A DNA stretch of 64,000 bases. Origin: Raphanus sativus (lineage: Eukaryota; Streptophyta; Magnoliopsida; Brassicales; Brassicaceae). Location: positions 21,680,800 to 21,744,799 of the forward strand of contig NC_079518.1 in the NCBI RefSeq assembly GCF_000801105.2, in the 5' to 3' direction. The position numbers and the translations under genes were made by a program. Within the stretch, counting starts at the first letter, position 1; every line of letters begins with the position of its first letter. The notes beneath the pieces were generated by a model. The model did not search any database, was not told the DNA's origin, and saw only the letters and a program-made list of their open reading frames with translations. Below are positions 22,800 through 34,450 of this stretch, piece after piece.

Positions 22800-24144
22800 T
22801 TGGGGATCTTCGGTGGCTTACTTCAAGTAATGATTCTTTTTTTTTTTTTTTTATAGTAGAAGTAGTTGTATATTTGATCTATCAACACCAGAAAACTCTA
22901 ATGTGATAAACCAAAACAAACTACTCTGAAAGTGGATATGTGATCTGAAATTATAGAACGTGTATGAAGAACTCTTTGGAAGTTTTCCAGAGAAACACAG
23001 GCCAAGTGAGCTGACAAGGTGGTGCTTTAGAATTAAGCACCCACACTTTTAATTCTAAAAGCAAATATTTTCCGGTAAACAGAGATAAATTTAGCACTTG
23101 GCTACTTGCAGACGGATTGTTAACTTCAGGTCGAAGAGGACAGATCTAAAAAAACAAGCCACAATGGAGAACTAGTTGACTTTGACGGTTGCGAAGAGAA
23201 CCGACGGGAACAAGAGGAGATGTGATGATTGGCGAAGAGAAGCCGACGTGTACTCCTTGCTCACAAGGACTAGAGAGAAATGTATACTGAACACATCAAC
23301 ATCGGTTAAAAAACTAATGTGATGAGCCAGATCAGACTGCTTTTTGAAGAGGACACCACGCGTATGATCTTTGTCACCGAAATGCAAAGAATTGCAAGCT
23401 TCGTTGCTGCACCCGTCGCTTTTATCGTGGCTCTTTAAAGTATCCAACTGATTTATGATCACCACCGGAAAACAGTCACCACCGAATTATGCACAAATCA
23501 GTAGAGTTCAAACGAGATTCCTGGTAAAAATAGAGAGCTTCCAGCACTTGACAAAAAATCTTGAGCCAGGAAATAATATTTTTAAACTTCCCAATCAGCT
23601 TTTTAGAATCCAAAATCTGAAAAGTCCAGTCATCATCTTTTTCATCTTGCTCGTGAGGCTCTTATCATTATTATTCTTCTTCTTTGAAATAAGATTCGCA
23701 TGGTTACTCATTAACGAAAATTTGGAGCTACAAAGAGATCTTAGAGGTTTGATAATCTTTGTTCAGATGGAAGGAAGCAAAACGTTTTAGTCACCCACGA
23801 CTTATAAACGTTGCTTGTTTTGACAGTAGAACCAATTGATGCAGAGCAGAGCGGCGGAGTTCCGGCGAAGACCACCGTCCTTGTTAAGAGCTTGGACTTA
23901 ATTTTTGCAGGAAAAGCTTAAACTTGAAAAAGCCTCGACAGATCTAGATTGAGACAATGGAGAGAGTGAAAATGGAAGGCGACGGCTTTCACGGACGAGG
24001 TTTACAGCCGGAGATATTTTCAAGCTGTCGGAATAGGAACGTAAGATTCAAAATTTGAATCTCACAAAGCAGATCGGAGAGGGACCTCGGGAAGAGGCCA
24101 GAGAGCTTTTTCTCTCTCTACATAGCTGTTTTTCGTTACTTGTT
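22800..24144 (-). other. 5' region of the LINE, no ORF1 visible
   Basis: This 1.35-kb segment has mixed composition, no DUF4283 or zinc-knuckle ORF1 and only short ORFs. It ends towards ORF2 in an A-run on the minus strand. It could be the element's own 5' UTR after loss of ORF1, or a foreign polyadenylated RNA joined during reverse transcription. Confidence 0.5.
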
Positions 24145-24161
24145 TATAAAAGAAATATTTT
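24145..24161. repeat. LINE target site duplication, right copy
   Basis: TATAAAAGAAATATTTT, identical to 18620-18636. Confidence 0.75.
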
Positions 24162-24436
24162 GATGTTAAAAGTAATAATAATTTAGAGAAAGTAAAAACA
24201 GAATTTACTAACGAGTCACTTGCTTACCATAGTTGCTTTGGTCTTGCTCGCAGGAGCAAAATTCTACATGATGTCAGCCTCTCTGCTTTATTCTTCTTCT
24301 AGATGGGAGCCAGCTAAATCTACCAGAACACAAACAAAACCCTAAATTGCGGCTGTATCTTCTTAGTCTTGTTCACTTTGAAAGCGATCATCACGTTGGA
24401 TCTGGTGATTTCCTTTTCTCTCCGATCGAGAGGTTG

Positions 24437-25261
24437 ATGGTCATGGCCAGGTCGAACCATCATAACAGACTTCCTCGGGTCTGTTTTCCTCTTCCTTCTT
24501 TTACCTTGAATTTTGACTTAGATCCTGGTGCAATCGCTGTATCTTAAATCGTTGAAACGAACCTTGAGTTACTTTAGTCAGAGAGACTTTTGATTCCACG
24601 ATCTGTTCTCGAAAGTTTGTTGTGTGGACCAATCTTTGATGTAGACACTTTTGTTTTGGAACCTTCCTGGAGAAAGTCTTCTTTAAGTCTTGTAATATTA
24701 ATTTCTTCAGAATCTTTCTTGATTAGTTTATCTTCACAATTTAGTAGTAATTAATTAATTTAATTTAATTATTGTGTTGAATGGCTCAGAGGAAGCGGTG
24801 GGTTGGATGTTTCAAAGCGTTGTCTTGTTTCGGTGCAAAGAAAGGAGAGAGACGAACACCACTCGAAAGGAGGCGTCTCAAGGTTCAAATTTCTTCTGCC
24901 CTGCAACCTTTGCCCGATACTATCTCGACCATGATGCTCCGTTTTCTCATGCTGGTGGAAGACTGAGCGTTTCGAGAGATGCGGATGTTTACCCAACTAA
25001 CAGAAATGGTCAACGCATTTCCAAGCAAGACATGGAACAACTTGAAGCATACAGAGCTTCCTTTGGTTTCAGCTCAGATGATGTCATCTCTACAAGCCAA
25101 TATGTGGAGATCACCCATGTTCAAGATGACTCATTGAGACCTCGTAGTACCTCCTTGGATACGTCAAAAGATGAAGGGATTAATTTGTATGGCGCAGAGG
25201 AAGATATCTTGAACCTGCAGAAAAGTGGCAACTTACAAGACCCGCTCGAGATGCACAATGG

Positions 25262-25318
<57 letters not shown>

Positions 25319-25608
25319 ACACACTTGTTGAGTTTAGAAACTTACGGTTTAAGGCATATGGTGATATTTTCCTTATATGGGGACTGACTCTGTATTCTCT
25401 TAATGCTGAGATTGTTTGTTATATGAACGCAGATCTTATGCGGAGATCTAGCACGCCCGGTAATGGAGGTCAAGCAAAGACAAGCAGAAAGTACAAGACG
25501 GGTCTGTGCAGTTCGGATGCAGAAATCGATTACAGAAGAAGTGGACGAAGCTTGGGGGAAGGCAAAAGGAGATTTTGCTTGGCATTACTAAGAAACCCTT
25601 CTTACTGA
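24437..25608 (+). pseudogene. At1g76660-like (hydroxyproline-rich family) gene with internal deletion
   Basis: A workable model is exon 1 24437-24478 (MVMARSNHHNRLPR), intron with GT at 24479 and AG ending 24789, exon 2 24790-25260, intron with GT at 25261 and AG at 25431-25432, exon 3 25433-25608. Exon 2 opens with RKRWVGCFKALSCFGAKKG, the conserved N-terminus of this plant family, and closes with SNFFCPATFARYYLDHDAPF, GGRLSVSRDADVYPTN and KQDMEQLEAYRASFGFSSDD, its conserved C-terminal half. From memory the long proline-rich middle of the family is missing, and the two parts are in different frames at about 24880. Exon 3 holds SSDAEIDYRRSGRSLGE. Function in the family is unknown. A shortened, frameshifted paralogue is most likely. 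Confidence 0.6.
25264..25315. repeat. (TA)n microsatellite at an intron start
   Basis: About 26 TA units begin two bases after the GT of the second intron of the At1g76660-like gene, followed by a short CA run. Confidence 0.9.
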
Positions 25609-25712
25609 TCTGTAGAGTTTAGTTTAGTTTTTTGCTTTCTTTCTTTTGGGTTATGTTCTGTGTGGTTTTTAATTAGGGAGAATTGGCAAAAAGAGACACT
25701 TTTAATTTTCTA

Positions 25713-26733
25713 CTAGATCTTGATCCGTGCGACCGCACGGGTATTAATTTTCAGTTTTTATTTATTTATACTAAATAGTATATTTGTAATATTTAATCGT
25801 TTTATATTGACTAAGTTAGGGGTGGATATTTGCATATCCACTCGAATTCGGTTAAAATCTATTCGGGTTTGAGATTTTGAGTTTAAAGATTCTAGCTCTA
25901 TTCAGGTATTTATAAAATTTGGTTTCGGTTTTATTAGGATCTTTGCGGGTTTGATAACCCGTTTAAATGATTTTTATTTTTTTTTAAATTTATATATCTT
26001 TAAACTATTTGAGTAATGTAAGTTAAAGTACCTAAAATTAAAATTTTAAAATAGGTTTAACTTGAATATTTGGATGAAGAATAAATATATATTTGAAGTA
26101 TTTTGGTATTTTGATTATTGTTTATCTACTTTAGATGTTTAATTTCGACTATTTTTTATATTTCAAATATTTTAAACAACTTAAAATAACTTATATCTTG
26201 GATATTAACTCGAAAAATAGCTAACATATTGAAGTAAATAAATATGATTTAAATACATTCGAATATCTGAAATATTTTGTTCAGATAAGGTTTGGTTATG
26301 GTTCTCTAGATACCAAAATGGTAAATCCGTTTGGATAATATCTAGTTTCGGTTCAAATTTGATAATATTCTTTTCGTTCAGATTTGTTAAACGAAGAGTT
26401 GATATTATAATTTCCATGAATTATTTGTCCAACAAAAATGTATTTTCTTTTAATTTGATATTGATTTAATTGAAAAGTTAATGAATTATATTTAATTCAA
26501 ATTTAATTTTAGAAAACACATTAATGTAAGTAGAAAAGACAAAGCATTAAAATAGGAAATATTATTTAATAGTATATTTAATTCAAATTTAATTTTGGAA
26601 AACGCATTAATCAAAGTGGAAAAGACAGCATTAAAATAGGAAGTATTATTTAATGTCAGTGGCATAGAAGTGTAAATAACACTGAAAACTAAGAGGCATT
26701 CTATATGTGTACTTCTCTTTTAATAATATAAGA
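25713..26733 (-). mobile_element. non-autonomous Helitron with both termini
   Basis: On the minus strand the unit begins TCTTATATTATTAAAAGAG, a common crucifer Helitron 5' end, and finishes with hairpin CCGTGC-GGTC-GCACGG, eight bases, and CTAG. Flanking host bases are A (25712) and T (26734) on the plus strand, as expected for insertion between A and T without duplication. It is 1,021 bp, encodes no Rep/helicase, and is AT-rich. At about 25815-26415 it contains TTCGG-rich DNA similar to the MITE family of this window, but without a recognisable duplication there. Confidence 0.8.
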
Positions 26734-27392
26734 TTGTCATTTTAGGATTTTTCATACTTTGGTCATTTTTTGACTTGTTTTGTCCTTGGTTGATGAGAAA
26801 AATAGTAAACATAATTTTAAAAATGTAAAAAAAATATGAAAAGTATTGGAAACATATGTATGATAATTTATATGTTTAAATTTATTTTTTTAAAAATAGA
26901 GAATCATATTTTATTTTCTCTTCTAGCCAAAATAGAATACACATTCCGTTAGTCTGCTTAATACAGAAAACCGAAACTAAGTATAATACATAGATATATC
27001 TCGGTATATAACATAAACTAATGTTTCTTCATCCCTCTATCTGAGCTAGATTTAGTTACGTCAACATATAGCAGTATGTCTTCAGTGTACCAGTAGATAT
27101 ATAACGATATATATCTTGAACTCTATGATGTACCTGAAATTGTGTGTCATAGGCTCTTATGCCTTTTACCTTATGTGACACCTAAGGAAGAATAGGGTTG
27201 CATGTGTTGTACTATATTCTGGGTTGGGTATATTACGTATTTTAGGCAAATCCGAAAAAAATGGAAACTTCCATTTTCTGCTTTAGAAGTTTCCTAAATC
27301 TAACCTAAAAATCTTGGAGAATATTTTCTTGATATCCCACGTTTTCCTCCTCCTCCCACGATCCCCTTCTCTTTGTTTTTTGTGTTTATCGC
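26734..27392. other. AT-rich DNA upstream of the Mutator-type transposase
   Basis: No gene is recognised. The left end of the Mutator-like element should lie here, but I found no certain terminal repeat or 9-bp duplication. Confidence 0.4.
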
Positions 27393-27460
27393 GGCTTTCT
27401 CTTCTCTCTTCTCTCTTTCTCTCTTCTCTCTTCTCTCTTCTCTCTTTCTCTCTTCTCTCT
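27393..27460. repeat. CT-rich microsatellite in the 5' leader
   Basis: Repeated TCTCTTCTC units directly before the transposase ATG at 27467; CT-rich leaders are common in plant 5' UTRs. Confidence 0.7.
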
Positions 27461-27466
27461 ATCAAC

Positions 27467-29851
27467 ATGGTTCTAATATATGTCAAATCTGGTGAATGGA
27501 TGTCTAGTTCCAGCGAGGAGTGGAGTTTCGTGGTAGACAAAGACAGGCGTGGTCGAATGGTGACATTAGATGCTACAACTCTGTTGGAGCGGCTCAAGAT
27601 CATGGTGTGTGAGGATTATGGCGTGGAACCGAATTCTGTTAATGTTGAGTTGAGTTTTGAGATGGTGAATCAGAGAGGGAATCCTCCCATTATCATCAGC
27701 AATGATCGACAAGTAGCTAACTTTATGGGCTATGCGAAGAAGGGTTTAGGTCCTACCTTGTGTGTCACGTTCTCTAGTAGTGGTGTGAATCAAAAGTAAC
27801 GAGTCAACATCGATTTGAATAAGGAGCCGTGTGATTCAAGTAATATTGAGTATGAGGAAGTTCCTGAAATAAATCCAACAGATTTTGTCAAAGCGTCAAA
27901 GGAGCCTTGTGATACAAGGAAGGAGCAAGTCGCTGGGGATGGTTGTGGTGACGAAAACGGAGACAGTGAAAACAAGAGTTTTCAAATCATTACTGAAAAG
28001 GATGGTAAATCTTTGCGCCCAGATTTTGTGAAGAATGATCAAATTTTCAGAAGTAAAATGGTTCTTAAAGCAACAATGGAGATTTGGGCGATGAAGCATC
28101 ATTTTGATTACACTGTTAACAAATCTACTAGAAAGTGGTGGTACATTCGATGTAAGGATAGATTGTGCAACTGAGCTGTGCGTGCGGGATGTCTGGATGG
28201 GTCTACATACTTCATGATCAACAAGTGCGAGGGAAGACATACATGTGCTCCTTCGAAGAGAAGCAAGTTTGGGAAAACAGCATCGGCAAGAACAATTGGG
28301 AGTCTGATACAACATCGATTTGATGATTCAAATGAAGGCCCAAAATCAAACGAGATCATTCAATTTATGAGAATGGAGCACAGTGTTGAGATCACTTATT
28401 CGCACGCTTGGGAAGCTCGTGAGTTTGCAATAGCAGCTGTTAGAGGTATACCAGATGAAAGTTATGCTAAAATACCTAAATATTTGCATATGATCAAAGA
28501 AGCTAATCCTGGTACGCATACTCACTATGAAACTGCTGACGATGGGAGATTCTTGTATCTATTTATGTCGTTTGGGCAATCAGTTAGAGGATTCTACAAT
28601 ACAATGCGTAGGGTGATCGTTGTAGATGGAACGTTTCTGAAAAATAAATACAAAGGAGTTCTACTTGTTGCTACTGCTGTTGATGGTAACTCTAATCTGT
28701 ATCCGTTAGCATTTGGAGTTGTTGATTCAGAGAATGATGATTCATGGGGATGGTTTTTCAGACAATTGAAAGAGGTTGTTGCTGACTCCAACGACTTAGC
28801 TTTTGTTTCGGATAGAAATTCATCAATCGCTAAAGCTATTGCCACTGTCAACCCTCGATCAGCACATGGAATTTGCATTCACCACTTGCTGACCAATGTG
28901 GTTAAACATTTTAAGGAGAAGGGGTTGACTGCCTTGGTCGAACAAGCTTCAAAGGCATATAGGTACACTGAATTTCAGGAACGTATCACCGAAATTTTTG
29001 ATATGAATCCTGAGCTCGGAAGATATCTACGGGAGGCTGATGTGCGAAAATGGGCTCGTTCTGTCTTCCCTGGTTCCAGGTATGACATTAGGACCACAAA
29101 CCCCGCAGAATCCATAAATTCACTTCTGAAAATACCTAGAGAATATCCGGTTATTCCTTTACTGGATAGTATAAGAGAATTCATGACTCGATGGTTCTAC
29201 GAGCGTCGCCTGTTAAGCTCTAAACATCTTGATCCTTTAACCGTTAAGGTGGAGAAAAAGATTGATAGGAGAATTGTGAAGGCAAAAGGATTTCAGGTTT
29301 ACAAGATTGACAACTTCAGATCGCTTGTGAAAGGAGAAAAGTATGATTGTCATGTTGATTTGGGTAGAAGAACATGCACATGTGGGAAGTACGATATAGG
29401 AAAAATACCTTGCAGACACGCCATTCCTGCAATTTATTCACGAGGTATAGAAGTATAAACACATGAACTTGGGACCAATTTAATGTTTTTTTGGCAGCTT
29501 GGGACCTATTTATTTACCTTATTTATTTACCCTATTTTTTTCGCAGTAAGGGAAGTACACAGTTTTACTGATGATGTATACACCACTGCAACGTGGAGAA
29601 AAGCCTATGAGGAGTCCATTAATCCAATAGCAGTCCCAGAGTCTGACTGGAATGTCCCAGCAAAGGTTAAAATTACAAAGGTGTTGCCACCAGATTCAAG
29701 AAAGAGTGCTGGTCGACCCGTGAAGAGAAAGTATGAAACAGTAGAAGACAAGATTAAAGCTTCTCAAGGATCAAGTAAGAATAAAAAGCACAAGTGCAGC
29801 CGTTGTGGTAACGAAGGACACAAGAGGGGAACTTGCGATTTACCCATTTAG
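27467..29851 (+). pseudogene. Mutator-like (mudrA) transposase, two in-frame stops
   Basis: One frame runs from ATG 27467 (MVLIYVKSGEWMSSSSEE) to 29444 with single stops at 27797-27799 and 28172-28174, then an intron (GT 29445, AG 29545-29546) and a last exon to 29851. In order: MuDR DNA-binding region FRSKMVLKATMEIWAMKHHF, catalytic Asp in VIVVDGTFL (about 28620), second Asp in FVSDRNSSIAKAI (about 28805), a Glu-containing helix near 28980, SWIM finger CTCGKYDIGKIPCRHA (about 29375-29422), and C-terminal zinc knuckle CSRCGNEGHKRGTC (about 29796-29837). It would cut element ends in the nucleus. The second stop replaces a conserved Trp (TGG to TGA). Apart from these stops the frame is well kept, so loss is recent. 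Confidence 0.85.
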
Positions 29852-30059
29852 CTTTTATGTGTGTTCTGTTTTTTTTCTTATTTCCCTTGAGACAGATGGA
29901 TCTTTGATTTAGAAAAAAGTTGACAATTTGTTTATGACAATCTCGTATTTCGCCCAATATTGGTTCTATTAGATGTTTATCACCAACAAAGAAGAAGCAA
30001 CATAGTGTAGAACTTATTTCACAAAATAAAACAGAACAAACTGAGGTCGCACATGACCA

Positions 30060-30576
30060 TCATGCATAGTTAAAGTAGATGAAGATCATCACCAAACAAC
30101 ACAGAAACAAAGCTTTTAGGATCCTTAACTCGCTAATGCATTTGATGGTCTTCTCTTGGCAACGTGAAACAGCATCTTCCATCTCAACAATTCTACTCTC
30201 ATGGCATTTCAGCCTCGTCTCACAGGCTTGCATTGATCTCTGAATCTCGGAAGTGTCGACGAGCAGCACGTCAAACAGTTCCTGGAAATCTTCAAACTCC
30301 TCAACAACTGACTCATCAGTCCACTTGAACAGATGGGTTTTGTCCTTCATCAAAAACATCCAACAGTTAGTAAGATTAAAACGAGGACACATATCTATAA
30401 GTACATGACTTACCATCTCAGATCCCATCGGACAACAATGAAATAACCTTCCCGGATTTTTTCACTGTTTTCGAAGTGAAACGACCCACTTTCTCACCGC
30501 ACTTGCATCTTGTGGGAATTCCACGTTGTCTGTCGAGTCGATCTGTTGAATAGGATGAAGAATTGACCGAAGACAT
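30060..30576 (-). pseudogene. GRF zinc-finger protein with C-terminal membrane segment, frameshifted
   Basis: Minus strand. Exon 1 (ATG 30574-30576) encodes GIPTRCKCGEKVGRFTSKT, then after one extra A the frame that reads NPGRLFHCCPMGSE: the Cys spacing of a GRF-type zinc finger. Intron GT at 30413/30412 to AG at 30346/30345. Exon 2 gives DKTHLFKWTDESVVEEFEDF, a charged coiled-coil-like stretch, and a hydrophobic end LKALFLCCLVMIFIYFNYA that looks like a tail anchor. GRF fingers bind nucleic acid; such small proteins are common inside crucifer transposons. It lies tail to tail with the transposase. The homopolymer frameshift could be real or an error. Confidence 0.65.
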
Positions 30577-31316
30577 TATTCACTCGATCTCCAATTTTTC
30601 GCCTCTGTATTTCTCTCTGTCGATGAAGAATGAGGAAGAAAATAGAGTAGGTCAAAAATTTAGGCAAAACGACGCCGTTTCATACTCCTATAAGGTGTAC
30701 TATATCTAAGGCAGATAAAAAAAAATAAGAAAAAAAACCACAAAATCATCATCGGCAATATAGATCAGTGTACAATAATTAGTGACCAATGTATATGTTG
30801 GTTATGTTTAAGGTGGCCATGAATTAGTGACCAAGGCATGGAGTTATGGTTTGGAGTGGCCTTCGATTAGGGTCCTATGTATATTTACCTCATGTTTGGA
30901 GTTTAGTTTTGGTTGGTTAGTGTTAAGAGTTTGGTTAGGAGTTGTTCACGGGTTACGGTTTAGAGTTTTTTTAGGGTATATTTAGGTTATCATCTTATGA
31001 TTTACTAAGGTTAAGGGTTTATTAAGGGTTTAGGGTTTATTTAGGGTCTAGCATTTATTTAGGTTATCATCTTATGATTTACCTTCGTTAATGGTTTATT
31101 TAGGGTTTAGGGTTTATTTAGGCTTTAGGGTTTATTTAGGAAAAAACAAGATTAGACACATGTTCCATAAAAAATCATAACCATAACCCCTGTTATAATG
31201 GTCAGATAAATCCGCCAAAATAGAATTTTCGCACATGTTCCTAAAAACATTAAAAAGCTAGAGTTTTACCACACAGAGTTTTACCACATAATTATAGCCT
31301 AAAAATAGAAAAAAAA
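30577..31316. repeat. spacer with degenerate telomere-like repeats
   Basis: Between 30950 and 31145 the words GGGTTTAGGGTTTATTTAGG recur with changes, and a block of about 75 bases starting GGTTATCATCTTATGATTTA occurs twice. It is an interstitial, degenerate TTTAGGG-like array. No gene is seen in the spacer. Confidence 0.6.
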
Positions 31317-34300
31317 TCAGTCTTCTTCAAGGTCAAAGACCTCAGACCTCTCCCATGGTGAAGGTACATATCGAGTCATAGCATCAGCGAAAATGGGATC
31401 TTGGGTAGCCTCCCATAATTCCACACCAATCTTTTGTCTGCAACCCTGGATGATTTCGTCATCCACTAAGCTGATGTCGACACCAAGCAGTAGGCACTCC
31501 AAGTGTTTGAGTGCGTATACACCGCAATCACAACATGACTTGTTCAATCTCTTCTTCATAGGGACTTCCACAATAGTATATGGTGACAGGAGTAGCTTCT
31601 TCTGTCTATCAGGTGGTGCAACGGCCTTCACTATCCTAGGAATCATGTGAGCAAACTTCTCAAGGGATTGCCTATTCTTATTCCTTCTCCCACCGCAATC
31701 AAAAGCTTCCACTTTTCTTTCAATGATGTTTACGGTGACAGCAATCCAGTGATTACCTGCAATGGACATAAGTAAATAAGTAATTTAAGATCAGAAAAGA
31801 GAACATGGAAGTGTAGAGGAAAAGTTGATTACCGTTCACAAACAACGGAAAGTATAGACGATCAATATCAACGCCCCAAACTAGATCAGTCCGCCCATGA
31901 GATGGAAGTTCTCCTCTCCCGTAACCAAGAAGAAACTCAGGCAATTGGTAAGATTTCTTGTCAGGGTGGAACACATTGTATGCGGCGTTGAGTTGGAGGT
32001 TGAAAATAGCGGACATGAAAGCAACACGGGTTGGGCCCCAACGTCCCAAAGATGTGTTAACTCGCCATATAAACATATAAGCATCCATTTCCTGAACATT
32101 GAAAATTTAAATAAACTCACCACCAAAGAAGATATATCCATCAAATTAGCAAAAGAAAGAAATCATTACGTCGTTCCCAAGCCATTTTCCAGCACATACT
32201 ATCCTTGTAGCTACAGTCGAATTGAAGATTGTAGGACCAATTTGCAAAGGTATGGGATTCATAGACCATTGCGTGAATCTGTCCCATGATTCTTCAGAGA
32301 AATAATACAGTTGCGACTCAGGAGAATCATCTTGTGGCAATGGTGTATCACTAAGCTGAGGTCCTTTGCCATTTCCTTTAGACCATTTCTTCCACTGTGA
32401 CGGAGGTGGTGTCTTGTCTTTAGCTCGTGAACCTCGTGCTGTAGTCATTGGAGTCCACCAATCTTCTTCCTTATCTGTCTGAGATGGATCAACTTCGGGC
32501 ACATGCGAAGCCTGAGAAAGATTTTCAACGCCTTGAGTACCTATCCCTCGAAAGATATCATCATCTTGACTGAATTTAACTGGACTCGCGACTGCTTCCT
32601 GTAAGACACAATGGCAAGACACTTACATAAATATCTTAGTACAAGTTCACCACCATTACATAACAACACAAAAATAACACCACATATCCATCACATTAAT
32701 AAACCATTACATAAATATCTTAGTACAAGTTCACAACCATTACATAAATTTCAAACAAGACACTTACACATCAAGCACACATCCAAACCGAGACCTTATA
32801 AAACACAACAAAATCCAGGCCAATATCATATAAGACAATAACACAAACAGACACCGAAACCATCTAATAAACAAGAGAAAAAAACATTGCAGAGATTGGC
32901 GAAGATTAGAGTTTCTTTACCCCTCGTGTGGACCTCCTCAACGGTGGTTGGCTCGTTGTTGCCTTGGACGGTGAAGGCCCTCCATGCTCAACTTCAACGC
33001 TTGCTTCTTTTCGGGAAGCAATGAGGTCCGACTTCATTTGCTCAAATGTCTCGGACATCTGTTTCTGTAGCCTCTTTTCCATTGCAGAGAAGTTGTCTTC
33101 AAACAACTGTGTCACGAAAGCCTTCATGTCTTCGTTAAAAGGCGCTTGCTTTGGTGCACTAGAGAGAACCTTATGCTTCCTTTTTTCCATACCACGATCA
33201 GGGACCCTCTTCTTACCCCTTCTTGATGTAGAGCTTAGGTTATTTGATCCTTGTGGAGTCTCGAACTCTTCCTCACTCTCAGCTGCTTCAACATTCGCTG
33301 GTGCTTCATCATTAAGATCTAAAGAAACCTCAGTTTCTTCAAATTCCCAAATATGCTCACTGAAGTCATGCTTAGCCCGTATCAACTCCATCACAACATT
33401 GATCCTGTCATCCTCGACATCATCATCTCTGCGAAATTCCTGACTTTGGATTACAACCATATTCCCTGCCCATGAGATGTATGGATAGCTGACATCCTAC
33501 ACAAGAAAAGTTATGAAAGTCAGATCCTAAAAACTCATTTCAAGCCGCATGGAAGAGTCATTTTAAATACAGAAAATTACCTCTGCTGTAAAGATTTGCT
33601 CCAGCCTATTGATCTCATCATATGAAACCTTTGCAGCTCCCCTCCAGTTGATGCATCTAGGACCATTAGCAAAGCTTTTGTCCAGTTTCTTTCCACAAAG
33701 CTTCCCAATCTTTGGTACAGCTTCCATAGCCCAAATCTGCAAGGCGTAGGAGAATCCATCTAACACATAACTTGTTGTCTTCTCCTTCAGTTTGTGACGG
33801 TTTTTGGCTATCGAACTGCAGAGAAGGTCGTAAGCCGCAACTCCCCAAGGATACTTCCGAAACTTCTCGAGATCCATGACCAGTGTGATGTATTTGAGGG
33901 GGATATTGGCCTTCTCATCTCTCGCCAAAACCACACAGAGAATGATGGCCAAGTAGATCAGTCTAATGCGATCTGCATTCTTCCACTTCATCACAGCTGC
34001 CTTGTCCTTATTCCACAGGTTGAAGAGTGTAATGGATTCATCTTTCCTCTTCAAGACCTTGCTCCAGAAACCACCGTCATATGCATAGTCTTCTAAGTCA
34101 ATCTTAAGTGAAAGACTAGTCCTGCACTCAAACCCGGTCACTGCGTGGAACTCTTGGAGTGAAAATCGATGTGGCCTTCGAGCGAAAACAAACCACAGCT
34201 CGTGCATCATGTAAGTCAGAAGCTCCCTGCACAAGATGCTGTGTATCACTCTCGCGGAGTAGCCAAGACCATTCTCATGAAGCTTGAAAACCTGAGAGAA

Positions 34301-34450
34301 AACCGGATCTTTCTTCACATCAGCAAACTCCTTTGGCATCCACTTCTCGAACTTCTTGATAATGTAGTCGATCCTGCAGTTGTTATTGATCTGAGTCACT
34401 TGGGGCTCGTCGCCCTCATTAAAAATCCTCTTTGGTAGCTCCTCAGACAT
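31317..34450 (-). CDS. DUF1985 - ULP1 (C48) cysteine protease-like protein, transposon-carried
   Basis: Five exons on the minus strand, all with GT-AG borders: 34450-33581, 33496-32921, 32598-32170, 32091-31833, 31756-31317. They total 2,574 bases and stay in frame (857 aa). Exon 1 is a DUF1985 domain (LHENGLGYSARVIHSILC, ELWFVFARRPHRFSLQEF, VTGFEC). Exon 2 is acidic then basic, with a coiled-coil-like end (FVTQLFEDNFSAMEKRLQKQ). Exon 5 holds the ULP1 triad: His in GNHWIAVTVN, Asp in VEAFDCGG, Cys in CCDCGVYALKHLE. ULP1 enzymes remove SUMO; DUF1985-ULP1 genes are the Kaonashi cargo of Mutator-like elements in Arabidopsis. Substrate and activity are unknown. It shows no stop or frameshift, unlike its neighbours. 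Confidence 0.8.

Larger units (their letters stand above)
18637..24144 (-). mobile_element. nearly complete L1-like LINE bounded by a 17-bp TSD
   Basis: Minus orientation. The 3' tail is a poly(A) of about 20 bases (poly(T) on the plus strand at 18633-18656) preceded by GGGTTGATGAC; ORF2 spans 22799-18676. Upstream of ORF2 lies about 1.3 kb without an ORF1-like frame, and an internal A-run (22839-22855) separates it from ORF2. The exact 17-bp duplication on both sides shows that the 5.5-kb unit inserted as one piece, about 290 bases upstream of the At1g76660-like gene. Confidence 0.85.

Noticed and set aside
27283..27603. Minus-strand ORF rich in R, E and K
   Set aside because: It is the reverse of the CT-rich leader of the Mutator transposase.
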